Assembly: GCA_029246285.1 (NCBI GenBank)
Contig: JAQWNW010000022.1
Coordinates: forward strand, 89,059-153,058
Direction: 5' to 3'
DNA length: 64,000 nt
From: Paracoccaceae bacterium
GTDB taxonomy: Bacteria; Pseudomonadota; Alphaproteobacteria; Rhodobacterales; Rhodobacteraceae
The notes under the pieces are model-generated. The model made no database searches. It saw nothing but the letters and a program-made list of their open reading frames with translations, and was not told the DNA's origin. Of the stretch, positions 46,047 to 55,254 are shown piece after piece. Made by a program: the position numbers and the translations under genes. The stretch's first letter is position 1, and each line of letters opens with the position of its first letter.

Positions 46047-47399
46047 ATGGATTTAAATGGAAAAGCGATAAGTTTTTCGGCATCTAAGAATGGATCTTTA
46101 CGGGGCTCGGCAGATATCCCTGGAGATAAGTCAATATCTCATAGAGCTTTAATTATTGGCTCATTGGCTTTTGGGGAAACTAAGATCAGTGGTTTATTGG
46201 ACTCATTTGATGTTATGAGCACCGCTGCTGCGATGCGATTGCTCGGAGCCAAAATCTATAAACACAATGATGGAGACTGGATCGTAAGCGGTGTTGGTGT
46301 TGGTGGGTTTGTTTCTCCAGAAGATATTATTGATTGTGGAAATTCTGGTACCTCAGTTCGATTGATTATGGGTGTAGCTTCCACGTGTGACATTAGTGTG
46401 ACTTTTACTGGCGATTCATCATTACGAACTCGTCCGATGAAAAGAATTGTTGAGCCACTTCGAGAATTTGGGGCAAACGTTTATGGTCGAAACAAAAATA
46501 CTTTACCTTTAACTTTAGTTGGAGCGAAGAATCCATTACCTATTGATTACATTAGCCCTCATTCGTCAGCTCAAGTAAAGTCAGCAGTGCTTTTAGCGGG
46601 TCTAAATGCTCCAGGTGAAACCAGTTTTATTGAGACCACACTAACGAGAGATCATTCTGAACGCATGCTCAATGCTTTTGGTGCTAAAATTAAAACAGAA
46701 AAAACAAAAGAGGGATGGGTAACGGTATTAAAAGGTCATCCAGAGCTTAAGGCTCAGAATTTAAGGATCAACCGGGACCCATCATCTGCAGCTTTTATTG
46801 TTTGTGCGGCACTGATTGTTAACGACTCAGATGTTTTTGTGCCTAATATAAATTTAAATCCAACCAGAAACGGTATTTATGAAACATTAGTTGAAATGGG
46901 CGCTGATATAACTTTTGAAAATCAGCGTGAAGATAATGGTGAGCCAATTGCAGACATTAGAGCACGTTACTCACCAGAGATGAAAGGAGTGGACGTTCCC
47001 GAAAATAGGGCTCCGTCTATGATTGATGAATATCCAATATTAGCGTGTGTTGCAGCGTGCGCCGCTGGTCGAACTAAATTTTTTGGGGTTGGTGAGTTAC
47101 GTGTTAAGGAATCAGATAGGATTTCTTCTATTGCGAATGGATTAAGAAAATGTGGAGTGTCTGTTTTTGATGATAAAGATTCGATGGAAATTTTTGGTAA
47201 TGGTGCGGGGTCAGTTTCTGGTGGTGTTTTATGTGAGAGTAACTTAGATCATAGGGTGGCAATGTCATTCTTGTGTCTTGGATTGGCATCAAAAAATAAA
47301 ATCACTGTAGATGATGTACGCTCGATTGATACGAGTTTTCCAAGCTTCTTTACTTTAATGACAAACCTTGGTGCGGAAATGAGGAGAGAACCTCTTTGA
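46047..47399 (+). CDS. aroA: 3-phosphoshikimate 1-carboxyvinyltransferase (EPSP synthase)
   Basis: A 450-residue shikimate pathway enzyme joining shikimate-3-phosphate and PEP. GDKSISHRALIIGSLA, DCGNSGTSVRLIMG, SAQVKSAVLLAGLNAPG and RVKESDRISSIANGL are conserved. In the PEP loop the sequence is GNSGTS, so the Gly that is Ala in the insensitive CP4 enzyme is retained. First gene of aroA-cmk-rpsA; it overlaps cmk by 4 bases. Confidence 0.96.
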   Translation: MDLNGKAISFSASKNGSLRGSADIPGDKSISHRALIIGSLAFGETKISGLLDSFDVMSTAAAMRLLGAKIYKHNDGDWIVSGVGVGGFVSPEDIIDCGNSGTSVRLIMGVASTCDISVTFTGDSSLRTRPMKRIVEPLREFGANVYGRNKNTLPLTLVGAKNPLPIDYISPHSSAQVKSAVLLAGLNAPGETSFIETTLTRDHSERMLNAFGAKIKTEKTKEGWVTVLKGHPELKAQNLRINRDPSSAAFIVCAALIVNDSDVFVPNINLNPTRNGIYETLVEMGADITFENQREDNGEPIADIRARYSPEMKGVDVPENRAPSMIDEYPILACVAACAAGRTKFFGVGELRVKESDRISSIANGLRKCGVSVFDDKDSMEIFGNGAGSVSGGVLCESNLDHRVAMSFLCLGLASKNKITVDDVRSIDTSFPSFFTLMTNLGAEMRREPL

Positions 47400-48019
47400 A
47401 ATTCGTAATTGCAATAGATGGGCCTGCCGCGGCGGGAAAAGGAACGATAGCGGCAAATTTAGTTAAAAAATTTAAATTTGCTTATCTTGACACTGGTCTC
47501 TTGTATCGAGCAGTTGCTTCAAAATCGCTAGATGAGGGAGTTAAACCTGAGATTGCAGCATCGAATTTGACGCAAAATGATTTAATGAAATCCAATCTTC
47601 GTGATCCAGTTATTTCAAAAGAATCTTCAAAAATTGCGACTATTCCTGAAGTAAGATCCTGCTTGCAGAGTTTTCAAATAGAATTTTCCAAAAAATCTGG
47701 GGGTGTAATTTTGGATGGTCGTGATATTGGCACAGTTATTTGTCCAGATGCAGATATTAAATTTTTCATCTGTGCAACTGTGCAAGTAAGGGCTCGTAGG
47801 CGTTACATTGAATTGCTTGGAAGAGGTGTGAAAACTAATTTGGCAAAAGTTAGTGAGGATATTATTAGGCGAGATGAAATTGATTCTAAACGAGATCATT
47901 CGCCATTAATCAAAGCTACTGATGCTATTTTAATTGATACATCATTACTGTCCATTGAGCAGGCGTTTAAGATGGTAGAAGAATGTGTTAAGAAAGAGCT
48001 TAAAAAAAGTGATCCTTAA
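47396..48019 (+). CDS. cmk: cytidylate kinase
   Basis: A 207-residue (d)CMP kinase with the P loop IDGPAAAGKGTIAANL, YLDTGLLYRAVA and VILDGRDIGTVICPDA. The start is TTG in a TTGA overlap with the aroA stop, behind a GAGGAG about 10 bases upstream. It is the usual partner of rpsA, which follows after a 189-base leader. Confidence 0.95.
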   Translation: MKFVIAIDGPAAAGKGTIAANLVKKFKFAYLDTGLLYRAVASKSLDEGVKPEIAASNLTQNDLMKSNLRDPVISKESSKIATIPEVRSCLQSFQIEFSKKSGGVILDGRDIGTVICPDADIKFFICATVQVRARRRYIELLGRGVKTNLAKVSEDIIRRDEIDSKRDHSPLIKATDAILIDTSLLSIEQAFKMVEECVKKELKKSDP

Positions 48020-48208
48020 GTCTTTTGCTTGTGTCCTTGTTAAATCTGTTTTATAAGCCGCCGAATTACGACTTTGGACTGCCATATAAGCTTTTAAAAG
48101 ATAAGTGCTTTGCTGCTTTATTGCTTGTCTCTAGTTTGTGTCAAGAAACCAAAAGACCCGGGGATACAACTCTGTGGCCAGAAAAATAAATAAAAGGAAA
48201 TAGACCGT

Positions 48209-49894
48209 ATGTCTGCATCTGTTACTATGGAGGATTTCGAAACACTCCTTAATGAAAGTTTCGAACTTGATGTTCCAAAAGAAGGTTCTGTGGTTAAAGG
48301 TACTGTGATAGCAATTGAGGCTGGACAGGCTATAATCGATATTGGGTTTAAAATGGAAGGTCGAGTGGAGCTAAAAGAATTTGCAAATCCTGGGGAAGCT
48401 CCAGAAATAAATGTGAGTGATAAAGTAGAGGTTTACCTTGAACGAGTGGAAAATTCAAAAGGGGAAGCTGTAATATCGCGAGAAAAGGCAAGACGTGAAG
48501 AAGCCTGGGATCGAATGGAAAAAGCATATAGTGAGGAAGTTAGGGTAGATGGAGCTATCTTTGGACGTGTAAAAGGTGGTTTTACGGTCGATCTTGGTGG
48601 AGCAGTCGCATTTCTACCAGGTTCCCAGGTCGATGTTCGGCCTGTTCGTGACGCTTCTACATTAATGGGAATGAAGCAACCTTTTCAAATATTAAAAATG
48701 GATCGACGACGCGGTAATATTGTGGTTTCACGAAGGGCTATTTTAGAGGAATCACGTGCCGAGCAAAGGGCTGAGGTCGTTGGTAAATTGGCAGAGGGTG
48801 ACTCTGTTGAGGGCGTTGTTAAGAATATTACTGAGTATGGTGCTTTTATTGATCTAGGAGGGGTCGACGGCTTATTACATGTGACTGACATGGCTTGGCG
48901 GAGAATTAATCATCCATCTGAAATACTTACGATCGGCGAAACAATAAATGTCCAGGTTATAAAAATTAACAAAGATACTCACAGAATAAGTCTTGGCATG
49001 AAGCAGTTAGAAGAGGATCCATGGAATGTCGTTGCGGCTTCCTATCCATTGGAATCTGTTCATACTGGTCGTGTAACAAATATTACCGATTATGGCGCAT
49101 TTGTTGAGCTTGCAGCAGGTGTTGAAGGGTTAGTACACGTTTCAGAAATGTCCTGGACAAAAAAGAATGTGCATCCAGGAAAGATAGTTTCTACATCTCA
49201 AGAAGTAGAAGTTATGGTCTTGGAAATTGATGATGCAAAACGGAGAGTTTCTTTAGGTCTGAAGCAAACTCAAGGTAATCCTTGGGAGAGTTTTGAAAAA
49301 CTACATCCTGTTGGCAGCCAAGTAGAAGGCGAAATTAAGAATATTACGGAATTTGGTTTGTTCATAGGACTCGAAGATGACATCGATGGTATGGTTCATC
49401 TATCTGATATTGATTGGAATAAATCGGGTGAAGAAGCTATAAAGGATTATAAGAAAGGTGACTTGGTAAAAGCTGGAGTGTCAGAAATTGATGTTGAAAA
49501 AGAGCGCATTTCTTTAAGCATTAAGATGCTTGGATCTGATCAATTTGTGGAGGCTGTCGACGGAGTTAAACGTGGTGCAGTCATAACCGTTGAAGTTACT
49601 TCAATAGAAGAAGGGGGAATTGAAGTTAATTTTAATGGGATGAAATCATTTATTCGCCGCTCTGATTTATCTCGAGATAGGTCTGAACAAAGACCTGATA
49701 AGTTTTCGGTAGGCGATAAGATAGACGCCCGAGTTACAAGTCTTGATTCTAAATCACGTAAGCTTGGACTTTCCATTAAAGCTCGGGAAATTGCAGAAGA
49801 AAAAGAAGCTGTTGAGCAATATGGATCTACTGACTCGGGTGCTTCCTTAGGGGATATCCTGGGAGCAGCTCTTAAAGACCAAGACGAAAAATGA
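48209..49894 (+). CDS. rpsA: 30S ribosomal protein S1
   Basis: A 561-residue S1 protein with six S1/OB repeats, each marked by a G-x-V ... ITEYGAFIDLGG-like unit (for example at residues 195-265, 280-350 and 367-437). It brings mRNAs to the 30S subunit. AAAAGGAAA precedes the ATG. The 189-base leader (48020-48208) probably holds its own promoter; I see no clear hairpin regulator in it. Confidence 0.97.
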   Translation: MSASVTMEDFETLLNESFELDVPKEGSVVKGTVIAIEAGQAIIDIGFKMEGRVELKEFANPGEAPEINVSDKVEVYLERVENSKGEAVISREKARREEAWDRMEKAYSEEVRVDGAIFGRVKGGFTVDLGGAVAFLPGSQVDVRPVRDASTLMGMKQPFQILKMDRRRGNIVVSRRAILEESRAEQRAEVVGKLAEGDSVEGVVKNITEYGAFIDLGGVDGLLHVTDMAWRRINHPSEILTIGETINVQVIKINKDTHRISLGMKQLEEDPWNVVAASYPLESVHTGRVTNITDYGAFVELAAGVEGLVHVSEMSWTKKNVHPGKIVSTSQEVEVMVLEIDDAKRRVSLGLKQTQGNPWESFEKLHPVGSQVEGEIKNITEFGLFIGLEDDIDGMVHLSDIDWNKSGEEAIKDYKKGDLVKAGVSEIDVEKERISLSIKMLGSDQFVEAVDGVKRGAVITVEVTSIEEGGIEVNFNGMKSFIRRSDLSRDRSEQRPDKFSVGDKIDARVTSLDSKSRKLGLSIKAREIAEEKEAVEQYGSTDSGASLGDILGAALKDQDEK

Positions 49895-49901
49895 TATGGT
49901 G

Positions 49902-49929
49902 ATTTGGCGCAATGACTTTTGCGTCAAAT
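49902..49929 (+). terminator. likely rpsA terminator hairpin
   Basis: ATTTGGCGCAA (49902-49912) and TTGCGTCAAAT (49919-49929) form an 11-bp stem with one G-U pair and a 6-base loop, starting 7 bases after the rpsA stop. The tail is TTCGAATCGTTTTT, only partly U-rich, so termination may be incomplete. Confidence 0.55.
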
Positions 49930-50133
49930 TTCGAATCGTTTTTGAAAAAAAGTTATAGAAAGCAATTGGTGTGGAGTTTCATGCCCTTATTTCTTTTTAT
50001 TTTTTGGAAAATATGTTTTTTGGGATAAAAATATTGTAATTATTACATTATCTCTTTAACAACCTATTCCCACTTCGCATTAAATCTGTAACAATCCTTC
50101 GACAACGATAAAAATATTTTAATGGGGGTTGGA

Positions 50134-50415
50134 ATGATACGTTCTGAACTAGTGCAAAAAATTGCTGATGAGAACCCACATTTGTATCAGAAGGATGTGG
50201 AAAGAATAGTGGGCACAATATTTGATGAGATTATAAATGCCATGGCGGCAGGAGATCGAGTCGAGTTGAGGGGTTTTGGAGCCTTTTCAGTTAAGAAGCG
50301 TAAAGCTAGATTAGGACGTAATCCCAGAACCGGCGAAGCAGTTAATGTAGCGGAGAAGCATGTAGCATTTTTTAAGACTGGGAAGTTATTACGGGATCGA
50401 CTTAATAGGATTTAA
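50134..50415 (+). CDS. ihfB: integration host factor beta subunit
   Basis: A 93-residue DNA-bending protein of the HU/IHF family. [26 protein letters not shown] forms the dimer helices and [22 protein letters not shown] the DNA-binding arm with the intercalating Pro. I start at ATG 50134, which gives the family N terminus; a GGGGG stretch 6 bases upstream overlaps the earlier in-frame ATG at 50122. Position after rpsA is conserved. Confidence 0.94.
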   Translation: MIRSELVQKIADENPHLYQKDVERIVGTIFDEIINAMAAGDRVELRGFGAFSVKKRKARLGRNPRTGEAVNVAEKHVAFFKTGKLLRDRLNRI

Positions 50416-50438
50416 CTAATTCTGGAAGGGATCGATTT

Positions 50439-50786
50439 TTGAAGTACCTAAAATTGCTAATATTGACTATTGTTGGAATAATATTGATTATTTTCGCCAT
50501 ATCAAACAATCAAATTATTGAGGTTCGTATTCTTCCTGATAATTTTGGTGGGTTTGTGGGATTAAAGCCAATTTATTCTCTTCCCTTTTTTGTGATACTT
50601 TATCCTACATTGGTGCTCGGACTTTTACTTGGATTTTTTTTCGAATACTTTAGAGAGCGCAAATATAGGGTTAAGTTGAAGCAAGCTAACAAAGATATAA
50701 AATTTTTACAGAGTGAAAAGAAAAAGTTAAAGTCCAGAAATTCAGATGGTGATTCTGAAATATTGAATTTGATCGATAGAGATTAA
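50439..50786 (+). CDS. LapA-domain membrane protein
   Basis: A 115-residue protein with two membrane helices (about 2-22 and 44-68) and a coiled-coil-like basic tail (YRVKLKQANKDIKFLQSEKKKLKSR), the LapA/LapB-partner form. In E. coli LapA works with LapB in lipopolysaccharide control. TTG start behind a good GGAAGGG. It lies 23 bases after ihfB, the usual neighbour. Confidence 0.8.
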   Translation: MKYLKLLILTIVGIILIIFAISNNQIIEVRILPDNFGGFVGLKPIYSLPFFVILYPTLVLGLLLGFFFEYFRERKYRVKLKQANKDIKFLQSEKKKLKSRNSDGDSEILNLIDRD

Positions 50787-50814
50787 TGTTAAATTAGAGA
50801 AAGTTAGTGACCAA

Positions 50815-51456
50815 ATGATTAAGGTTAAAATTTGTGGACTGACTACTGAATCATCTGTAGCGCAATCGGTTAGGTGTGGAGCAAGTTTTATTGGTTTTGT
50901 GTTTTATAAAAAATCCCCAAGAAATATAAATTTGAATATAGCAAGCCAACTGTCAAAATTAATTCCTGGCACTGTAAAAAAGGTTGGTTTATTCGTGGAC
51001 CCAACGATTGGAGACTTGGAAAAAAGCATAACAAAGATCTCTTTAGATTATATTCAGTTACACGGCGATGAGACCCCTGATCATGTTCGGAGGATCAGAG
51101 AGATTTTTAATATTCCAATCATTAAGGCTATTGGCGTCTCGGAAGAATCAGATCTGGAGGAGATCGAAAAATATGAGGAAATTTGTGATCAATTGTTAAT
51201 AGATACCAAACCTTCGCCAAACATGTCATTACCAGGCGGTAATGGTGCTGTTTTTGATTGGGAATTGATATCAAATAAACGTTTTTATCTGCCGTGGTTT
51301 CTTGCGGGTGGATTAAACTCTTCTAATGTTTGCGAGGCTATAAGGGTTTCTGGAGCTACACAAGTTGATGTTTCCTCTGGTGTGGAAATCAGTGCAGGAA
51401 TAAAAGATAATTTAAGAATAGCAGATTTTATTACTGCAGTAAAAAAGAGAGTATAA
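50815..51456 (+). CDS. trpF: phosphoribosylanthranilate isomerase
   Basis: A 213-residue (beta/alpha)8 enzyme of tryptophan synthesis. The N terminus VKICGLTTESSV, FVFYKKSPRNI, IQLHGDETP and the C-terminal FLAGGLNSSNV through VDVSSGVE phosphate site are intact. Its stop is followed directly by the trpB ATG. trpA, usually the third gene, is not downstream here; the next gene is on the other strand. Confidence 0.95.
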   Translation: MIKVKICGLTTESSVAQSVRCGASFIGFVFYKKSPRNINLNIASQLSKLIPGTVKKVGLFVDPTIGDLEKSITKISLDYIQLHGDETPDHVRRIREIFNIPIIKAIGVSEESDLEEIEKYEEICDQLLIDTKPSPNMSLPGGNGAVFDWELISNKRFYLPWFLAGGLNSSNVCEAIRVSGATQVDVSSGVEISAGIKDNLRIADFITAVKKRV

Positions 51457-52689
51457 ATGGAAGAGAGTCTTTTTAATAGTTTTATGAATGGTCCTGATCA
51501 AAATGGAAGATTTGGGAAATTTGGTGGAAGGTTTGTATCTGAAACCCTTATGCCGTTGATTTTAGATCTTGAGACGGAGTATGAGCGGGCTAAAACGGAT
51601 GAGTCTTTTTGGGCTGAGATGGGTCATTTATGGACGCATTATGTAGGTAGGCCATCACCATTATATTTTGCTGAGAGATTGACTGAATATCTCGATGGTG
51701 CAAAAATATACATGAAACGTGATGAGTTGAATCATACGGGAGCACATAAAATAAATAACGTTTTGGGCCAAATTTTATTAGCTCGACGTATGGGAAAAAA
51801 ACGCATTATTGCTGAGACAGGTGCTGGTCAGCATGGCGTAGCGACAGCTACTGTGTGTGCTCGTTTTGGACTAAAATGTATTGTTTATATGGGTGCGCAT
51901 GATGTAGAAAGACAGGCGCCGAATGTGTTCAGAATGAAGCTTTTGGGAGCTGAAGTTATTCCTGTAACGTCAGGGCGTGGAACTCTGAAAGATGCGATGA
52001 ACGATGCCCTTCGAGATTGGGTAACTAACGTGTCTGAAACATTTTATTGCATAGGGACGGTTGCAGGTCCCCATCCTTACCCAGCGATGGTGCGCGATTT
52101 TCAAGCTATAATAGGTAAAGAAGTTCGAGAGCAAATCCAATTAGCTGAAGGAGATGGGGTTTTGCCTGATACTTTAGTGGCGGCGATTGGAGGAGGATCT
52201 AACGCTATGGGGCTATTCTACCCTTTCTTGGATGACTCTGATGTGACAATAATAGGTGTTGAAGCTGGCGGGAAAGGGGTGAATGAAAATATGGAGCACT
52301 GTGCGTCCCTAACTGGTGGGCGTCCGGGAGTTTTACACGGAAATAGAACTTATCTTTTGCAAGATCAAGATGGGCAGATTCTTGAGGGATTTTCGATTTC
52401 TGCTGGTCTAGATTATCCTGGCATAGGGCCAGAGCATAGCTGGCTTCATGAGATAGGAAGAGCAAAGTATGTCAGCATCACTGATCAGGAAGCCTTGGAA
52501 GCCTTTAAACTATGTTGTTTGCAAGAAGGCATTATTCCTGCTTTGGAACCTAGCCATGCACTTGCTCATGTCTTAAAAATTGCTCCAACCTTACCAAAAG
52601 AGCATGTGATTGTGATGAATATGTGTGGAAGAGGTGATAAAGATATTTTTACCGTTGCTAAGGCTCTTGATATTGATATCAGTGAGTAA
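51457..52689 (+). CDS. trpB: tryptophan synthase beta subunit
   Basis: A 410-residue PLP enzyme joining indole and serine. [17 protein letters not shown] opens the protein, the PLP lysine is in [27 protein letters not shown] and the C-terminal phosphate loop GGGSNAMG follow. It starts with no gap after trpF (TAAATG), so the two are coupled. No trpA follows within the window. Confidence 0.97.
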   Translation: MEESLFNSFMNGPDQNGRFGKFGGRFVSETLMPLILDLETEYERAKTDESFWAEMGHLWTHYVGRPSPLYFAERLTEYLDGAKIYMKRDELNHTGAHKINNVLGQILLARRMGKKRIIAETGAGQHGVATATVCARFGLKCIVYMGAHDVERQAPNVFRMKLLGAEVIPVTSGRGTLKDAMNDALRDWVTNVSETFYCIGTVAGPHPYPAMVRDFQAIIGKEVREQIQLAEGDGVLPDTLVAAIGGGSNAMGLFYPFLDDSDVTIIGVEAGGKGVNENMEHCASLTGGRPGVLHGNRTYLLQDQDGQILEGFSISAGLDYPGIGPEHSWLHEIGRAKYVSITDQEALEAFKLCCLQEGIIPALEPSHALAHVLKIAPTLPKEHVIVMNMCGRGDKDIFTVAKALDIDISE

Positions 52690-52711
52690 GCTTGTTTATC
52701 TTTACTGACGG

Positions 52712-53089
52712 CTAATCATTTTTGTACTGTAAGAGTATTTCTAGGCTTATTACTTCTAAAGCTTTTTTATGGGTGGCTTTGGTTTTAATTTTTGGGGCAA
52801 CCCCTTCAACATGTGCTTGAAGAAATCTTGAAGCGCATAAGCACCAGTTGTCTCCATTCTTCAGGCCTGGAAAGTTAAATTCAGGCTTTGGAGTTGATAA
52901 ATCATTACCCAGATATTTTGAGTATGCAAGAAATTCGTCTGTCATGATTGCGCATACTGTGTGACTTCCTTGATCTTCACTACATGTGTCGCAAGCCCCG
53001 TTTCTAAAAAAACCAGTTTTTGGCGTTGTGGAACAAGATTCTAATTGCTCCCCAAATATATTTATCGATTTGTCTATATTTATCGTCAA
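52712..53089 (-). CDS. DUF2237 family protein
   Basis: A 125-residue full-length DUF2237 protein. The conserved series NIFGEQLESCSTTPKTGFFRNGACDT, GSHTVCAIMTDEFLAYSK, GNDLSTPKPEFNFPGLKNGDNWCLCASRF is unmistakable, with four or more conserved cysteines that may bind a metal. Function unknown. TTG start with GGAGGAG five bases before it. It is probably co-transcribed with pth, whose stop lies 22 bases upstream. Confidence 0.85.
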   Translation of the reverse strand: MTINIDKSINIFGEQLESCSTTPKTGFFRNGACDTCSEDQGSHTVCAIMTDEFLAYSKYLGNDLSTPKPEFNFPGLKNGDNWCLCASRFLQAHVEGVAPKIKTKATHKKALEVISLEILLQYKND

Positions 53090-53111
53090 TACTGCTCCTC
53101 CAATATGCTAT

Positions 53112-53768
53112 TTATTTGATTATACTATTTAATAAGTCTTTAAAGGAAGGTAGGACTTTCGCTTGAAGTTTATTATTGGTGGATTCTGACTTAATAGCAA
53201 CTTTCCCTAATTTTTGATTAATTGAATTAATAAATTTTTTAATATCCTTATTTGCCAAAATCTCAAAATCTTCTGTGATAAGATTTATAACATTATCAAT
53301 TGTATATTTATCTTTTTCCGAGAAATTGCTTAAGACATAATTTGCTATTTGGCTGTTATTCACTGGACGGTCGATACCTATTCTTAATCTCAAATATTCT
53401 GTACTAATTTGTTGATCAATCGATCTCAGTCCATTGTGACCCCCATGACCTCCACCAACTTTTACTTTGATTTTACCGACTTTTAAATCCAAGTCATCAT
53501 GTACTACCACCAAATCATCGGAATTTAACTTAAAAAACAGAAAAAGCTCTTTTATCGCAAAGCCCGAGTTGTTCATATATGTTTCTGGCTTTACCAGTAG
53601 GATTTTGTTGGATTTTATTAAACCCTCTGAAATCTTAGATTGAAACTTTCTTCGCCAAGGGCCAAAATTATTTTTCTTTGCAATTAAGTCAATTGCTTTG
53701 AAGCCAACATTATGTCGGTTTCTATCATATTTCTTTCCCGGATTGCCTAGGCCTACGATTACTTGCAA
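53112..53768 (-). CDS. pth: peptidyl-tRNA hydrolase
   Basis: A 218-residue enzyme that recycles peptidyl-tRNAs. VGLGNPGKKYDRNRHNVGF carries the catalytic His and Asn, VHDDLDLKVGKIKVKVGGGHGGHNGLRSID the Asp and glycine-rich loop. The only usable start is TTG at 53768, since a stop lies three codons upstream in frame. It follows rplY, its usual partner, after a perfect hairpin. Confidence 0.93.
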   Translation of the reverse strand: MQVIVGLGNPGKKYDRNRHNVGFKAIDLIAKKNNFGPWRRKFQSKISEGLIKSNKILLVKPETYMNNSGFAIKELFLFFKLNSDDLVVVHDDLDLKVGKIKVKVGGGHGGHNGLRSIDQQISTEYLRLRIGIDRPVNNSQIANYVLSNFSEKDKYTIDNVINLITEDFEILANKDIKKFINSINQKLGKVAIKSESTNNKLQAKVLPSFKDLLNSIIK

Positions 53769-53850
53769 ATTAATTACTCACTGTGAAAACTGCATTCCCA
53801 ATAGATTCTACAAGATAAATCTTTATTAGCAAAACTAATTTGGTATTTTT

Positions 53851-53880
53851 TTGGAGGGATTAATAATTCAATCCCTCCAA
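53851..53880 (-). repeat. perfect hairpin between rplY and pth
   Basis: TTGGAGGGAT (53851-53860) and ATCCCTCCAA (53871-53880) are exact inverted repeats with a 10-base loop, 14 bases after the rplY stop. In the rplY direction it is followed by A7, not by a U tract, so it does not look like an ordinary terminator; it may stabilise the rplY message 3' end or separate it from pth. Confidence 0.6.
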
Positions 53881-53894
53881 TAAGCGAAACTGAC

Positions 53895-54572
53895 TTATTC
53901 TTCTGAATTTTCGTCAGAACTTTCTTTATTATCTTCTTCTGTTTCTTCAATGCCACCATCATCTTGTCCACTAACATCTTCGTCATCAGTTGACTTGAGT
54001 GCAGATGGAGCAGAAATATTGGCTATTACGAAGTCCCGGTCAGTAATCATAGCTCTCGAACCTTCTGGAAGCTCGATGTTAGATATGGTTATGCCATCAC
54101 CAATTTCTAATCCGTCTAAATCTGCTATTAGCTTCTCCGGTATGTCACTTGCTGTAACTTTTAATTCCACCTCGGTTCGAACAATGGTAAGAACTCCACC
54201 TTTTTTCAATCCTGGCGATTGTTCCTCATTGATAAATTCTACTGGAATAAACAAGTTTACTCTTGATGAGCGACGTAACCTCATTAGGTCTAAATGTGTC
54301 GGTAAGTCTTTAACTATATGCCTCTGAACGTTCCTACATATCACTCTGACGTCTTCTTGTCCTTCGACTTTTAGATTAAATAAAGTAGACAGAAATCTAC
54401 CTGCTTTAACCATTTTATATAATTCATTATATCTAAAATTGATTGGTTGAGGATCCACTCCTCCACCATAAACCACTCCAGGCACTAAACCTTCTCTTCT
54501 TGCTTTTCGGGCGGCCCCCTTGCCTGTCCCCAAACGTGCTGTGGCATTTAAGTTTGGTAAATTTTCAGCCAT
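53895..54572 (-). CDS. rplY: 50S ribosomal protein L25/Ctc
   Basis: A 225-residue L25 of the long Ctc form: N-terminal 5S rRNA-binding domain ([29 protein letters not shown]), the beta domain ([28 protein letters not shown]) and an acidic C-terminal tail of Asp, Glu and Ser. I chose ATG 54572, which has GGAGA upstream; the frame is open further 5' but that part is not L25 and crosses a terminator. First gene of the rplY-pth-DUF2237 group. Confidence 0.94.
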   Translation of the reverse strand: MAENLPNLNATARLGTGKGAARKARREGLVPGVVYGGGVDPQPINFRYNELYKMVKAGRFLSTLFNLKVEGQEDVRVICRNVQRHIVKDLPTHLDLMRLRRSSRVNLFIPVEFINEEQSPGLKKGGVLTIVRTEVELKVTASDIPEKLIADLDGLEIGDGITISNIELPEGSRAMITDRDFVIANISAPSALKSTDDEDVSGQDDGGIEETEEDNKESSDENSEE

Positions 54573-54694
54573 AATTAGTCTCCAATAAATAATGCAGTTT
54601 ATCCTCCAAGGGTGCATAACCTGCGTGAGATCTGTCCAATACGGGATTGTTAGTAAATTGGAAAGAGGCTTTTTTAAAAATAATAAAATTAATA

Positions 54695-54733
54695 AAAAAA
54701 GAACAGGCAATTGTAGTCCACCTGTTCTTTTTT
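54695..54733. terminator. bidirectional terminator between DUF1127 gene and rplY
   Basis: AAAAAAGAACAGG (54695-54707) and CCTGTTCTTTTTT (54721-54733) form a 13-bp stem with a 13-base loop. The A/T arms give a U tract in both directions. It should end the DUF1127 transcript on the minus strand. Confidence 0.85.
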
Positions 54734-54772
54734 AAACATAAGAACTTCTCACCTTTGGTGATTAAACCGATA

Positions 54773-54991
54773 TTATTGCTTTTTTTGTTTGTTAGCTAAT
54801 CTAGCTTTTGAAGTGATTTCTGAACGATGAATTCCTAGATCAGATAAATCTCTATCTGATAGCTTATTTAGTTCTTTAATTGTAAGGGCGATTGATCTTG
54901 CTCTGAAATAATTTTCTAAAACAATTTTAATTTTTTTTACAAATTGCTGCCTAATATTATTTGTGATTGGTAAGTCTGATATTACTGCCAT
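54773..54991 (-). CDS. DUF1127 (YjiS-like) small protein
   Basis: A 72-residue basic protein with the DUF1127 core ALTIKELNKLSDRDLSDLGIHRSEI at its C-terminal half. Such short proteins are common and often stress-induced in Rhodobacterales, where some bind RNA. It is a single-gene unit closed by the strong terminator at 54695-54733. The upstream gap to the apbC gene (263 bases) must hold both divergent promoters; I could not define them. Confidence 0.85.
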   Translation of the reverse strand: MAVISDLPITNNIRQQFVKKIKIVLENYFRARSIALTIKELNKLSDRDLSDLGIHRSEITSKARLANKQKKQ

Positions 54992-55254
54992 TATTTTTAG
55001 CCTTTTAATTTCTTGTTGTGCTGCTTACTTAGGATCAAATCCTGAAAATAAAAATAGATAATAAGGCAAAACCGATATGCAATTAACGCATAACAACAGC
55101 TTTTATGATTGCAGATCTTTTCAATTTATTGTCATTAGCTTTTTTTAGAAAGAAATGGTTTAGTCAGAGTGGGTCGTTAAATATCAGCTGAACTAACAGT
55201 GTACGACTCAATTAATTAATAATATGTTAAAAAAAATTTAGAAAAGTGACAATT

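Noticed and set aside
53774..53986. 70-codon minus-strand frame overlapping the end of rplY
   Set aside because: It shares the region with the acidic tail of L25 and the hairpin behind it. The lysine-rich product reads as a frame-shifted image of that tail, not a gene.
55032..55037. TGATCC on the minus strand upstream of the DUF1127 gene, as an RpoE -35
   Set aside because: At 18 bases spacing the sequence is AGAAAT, not a TAA-type -10, so it does not form an RpoE promoter.
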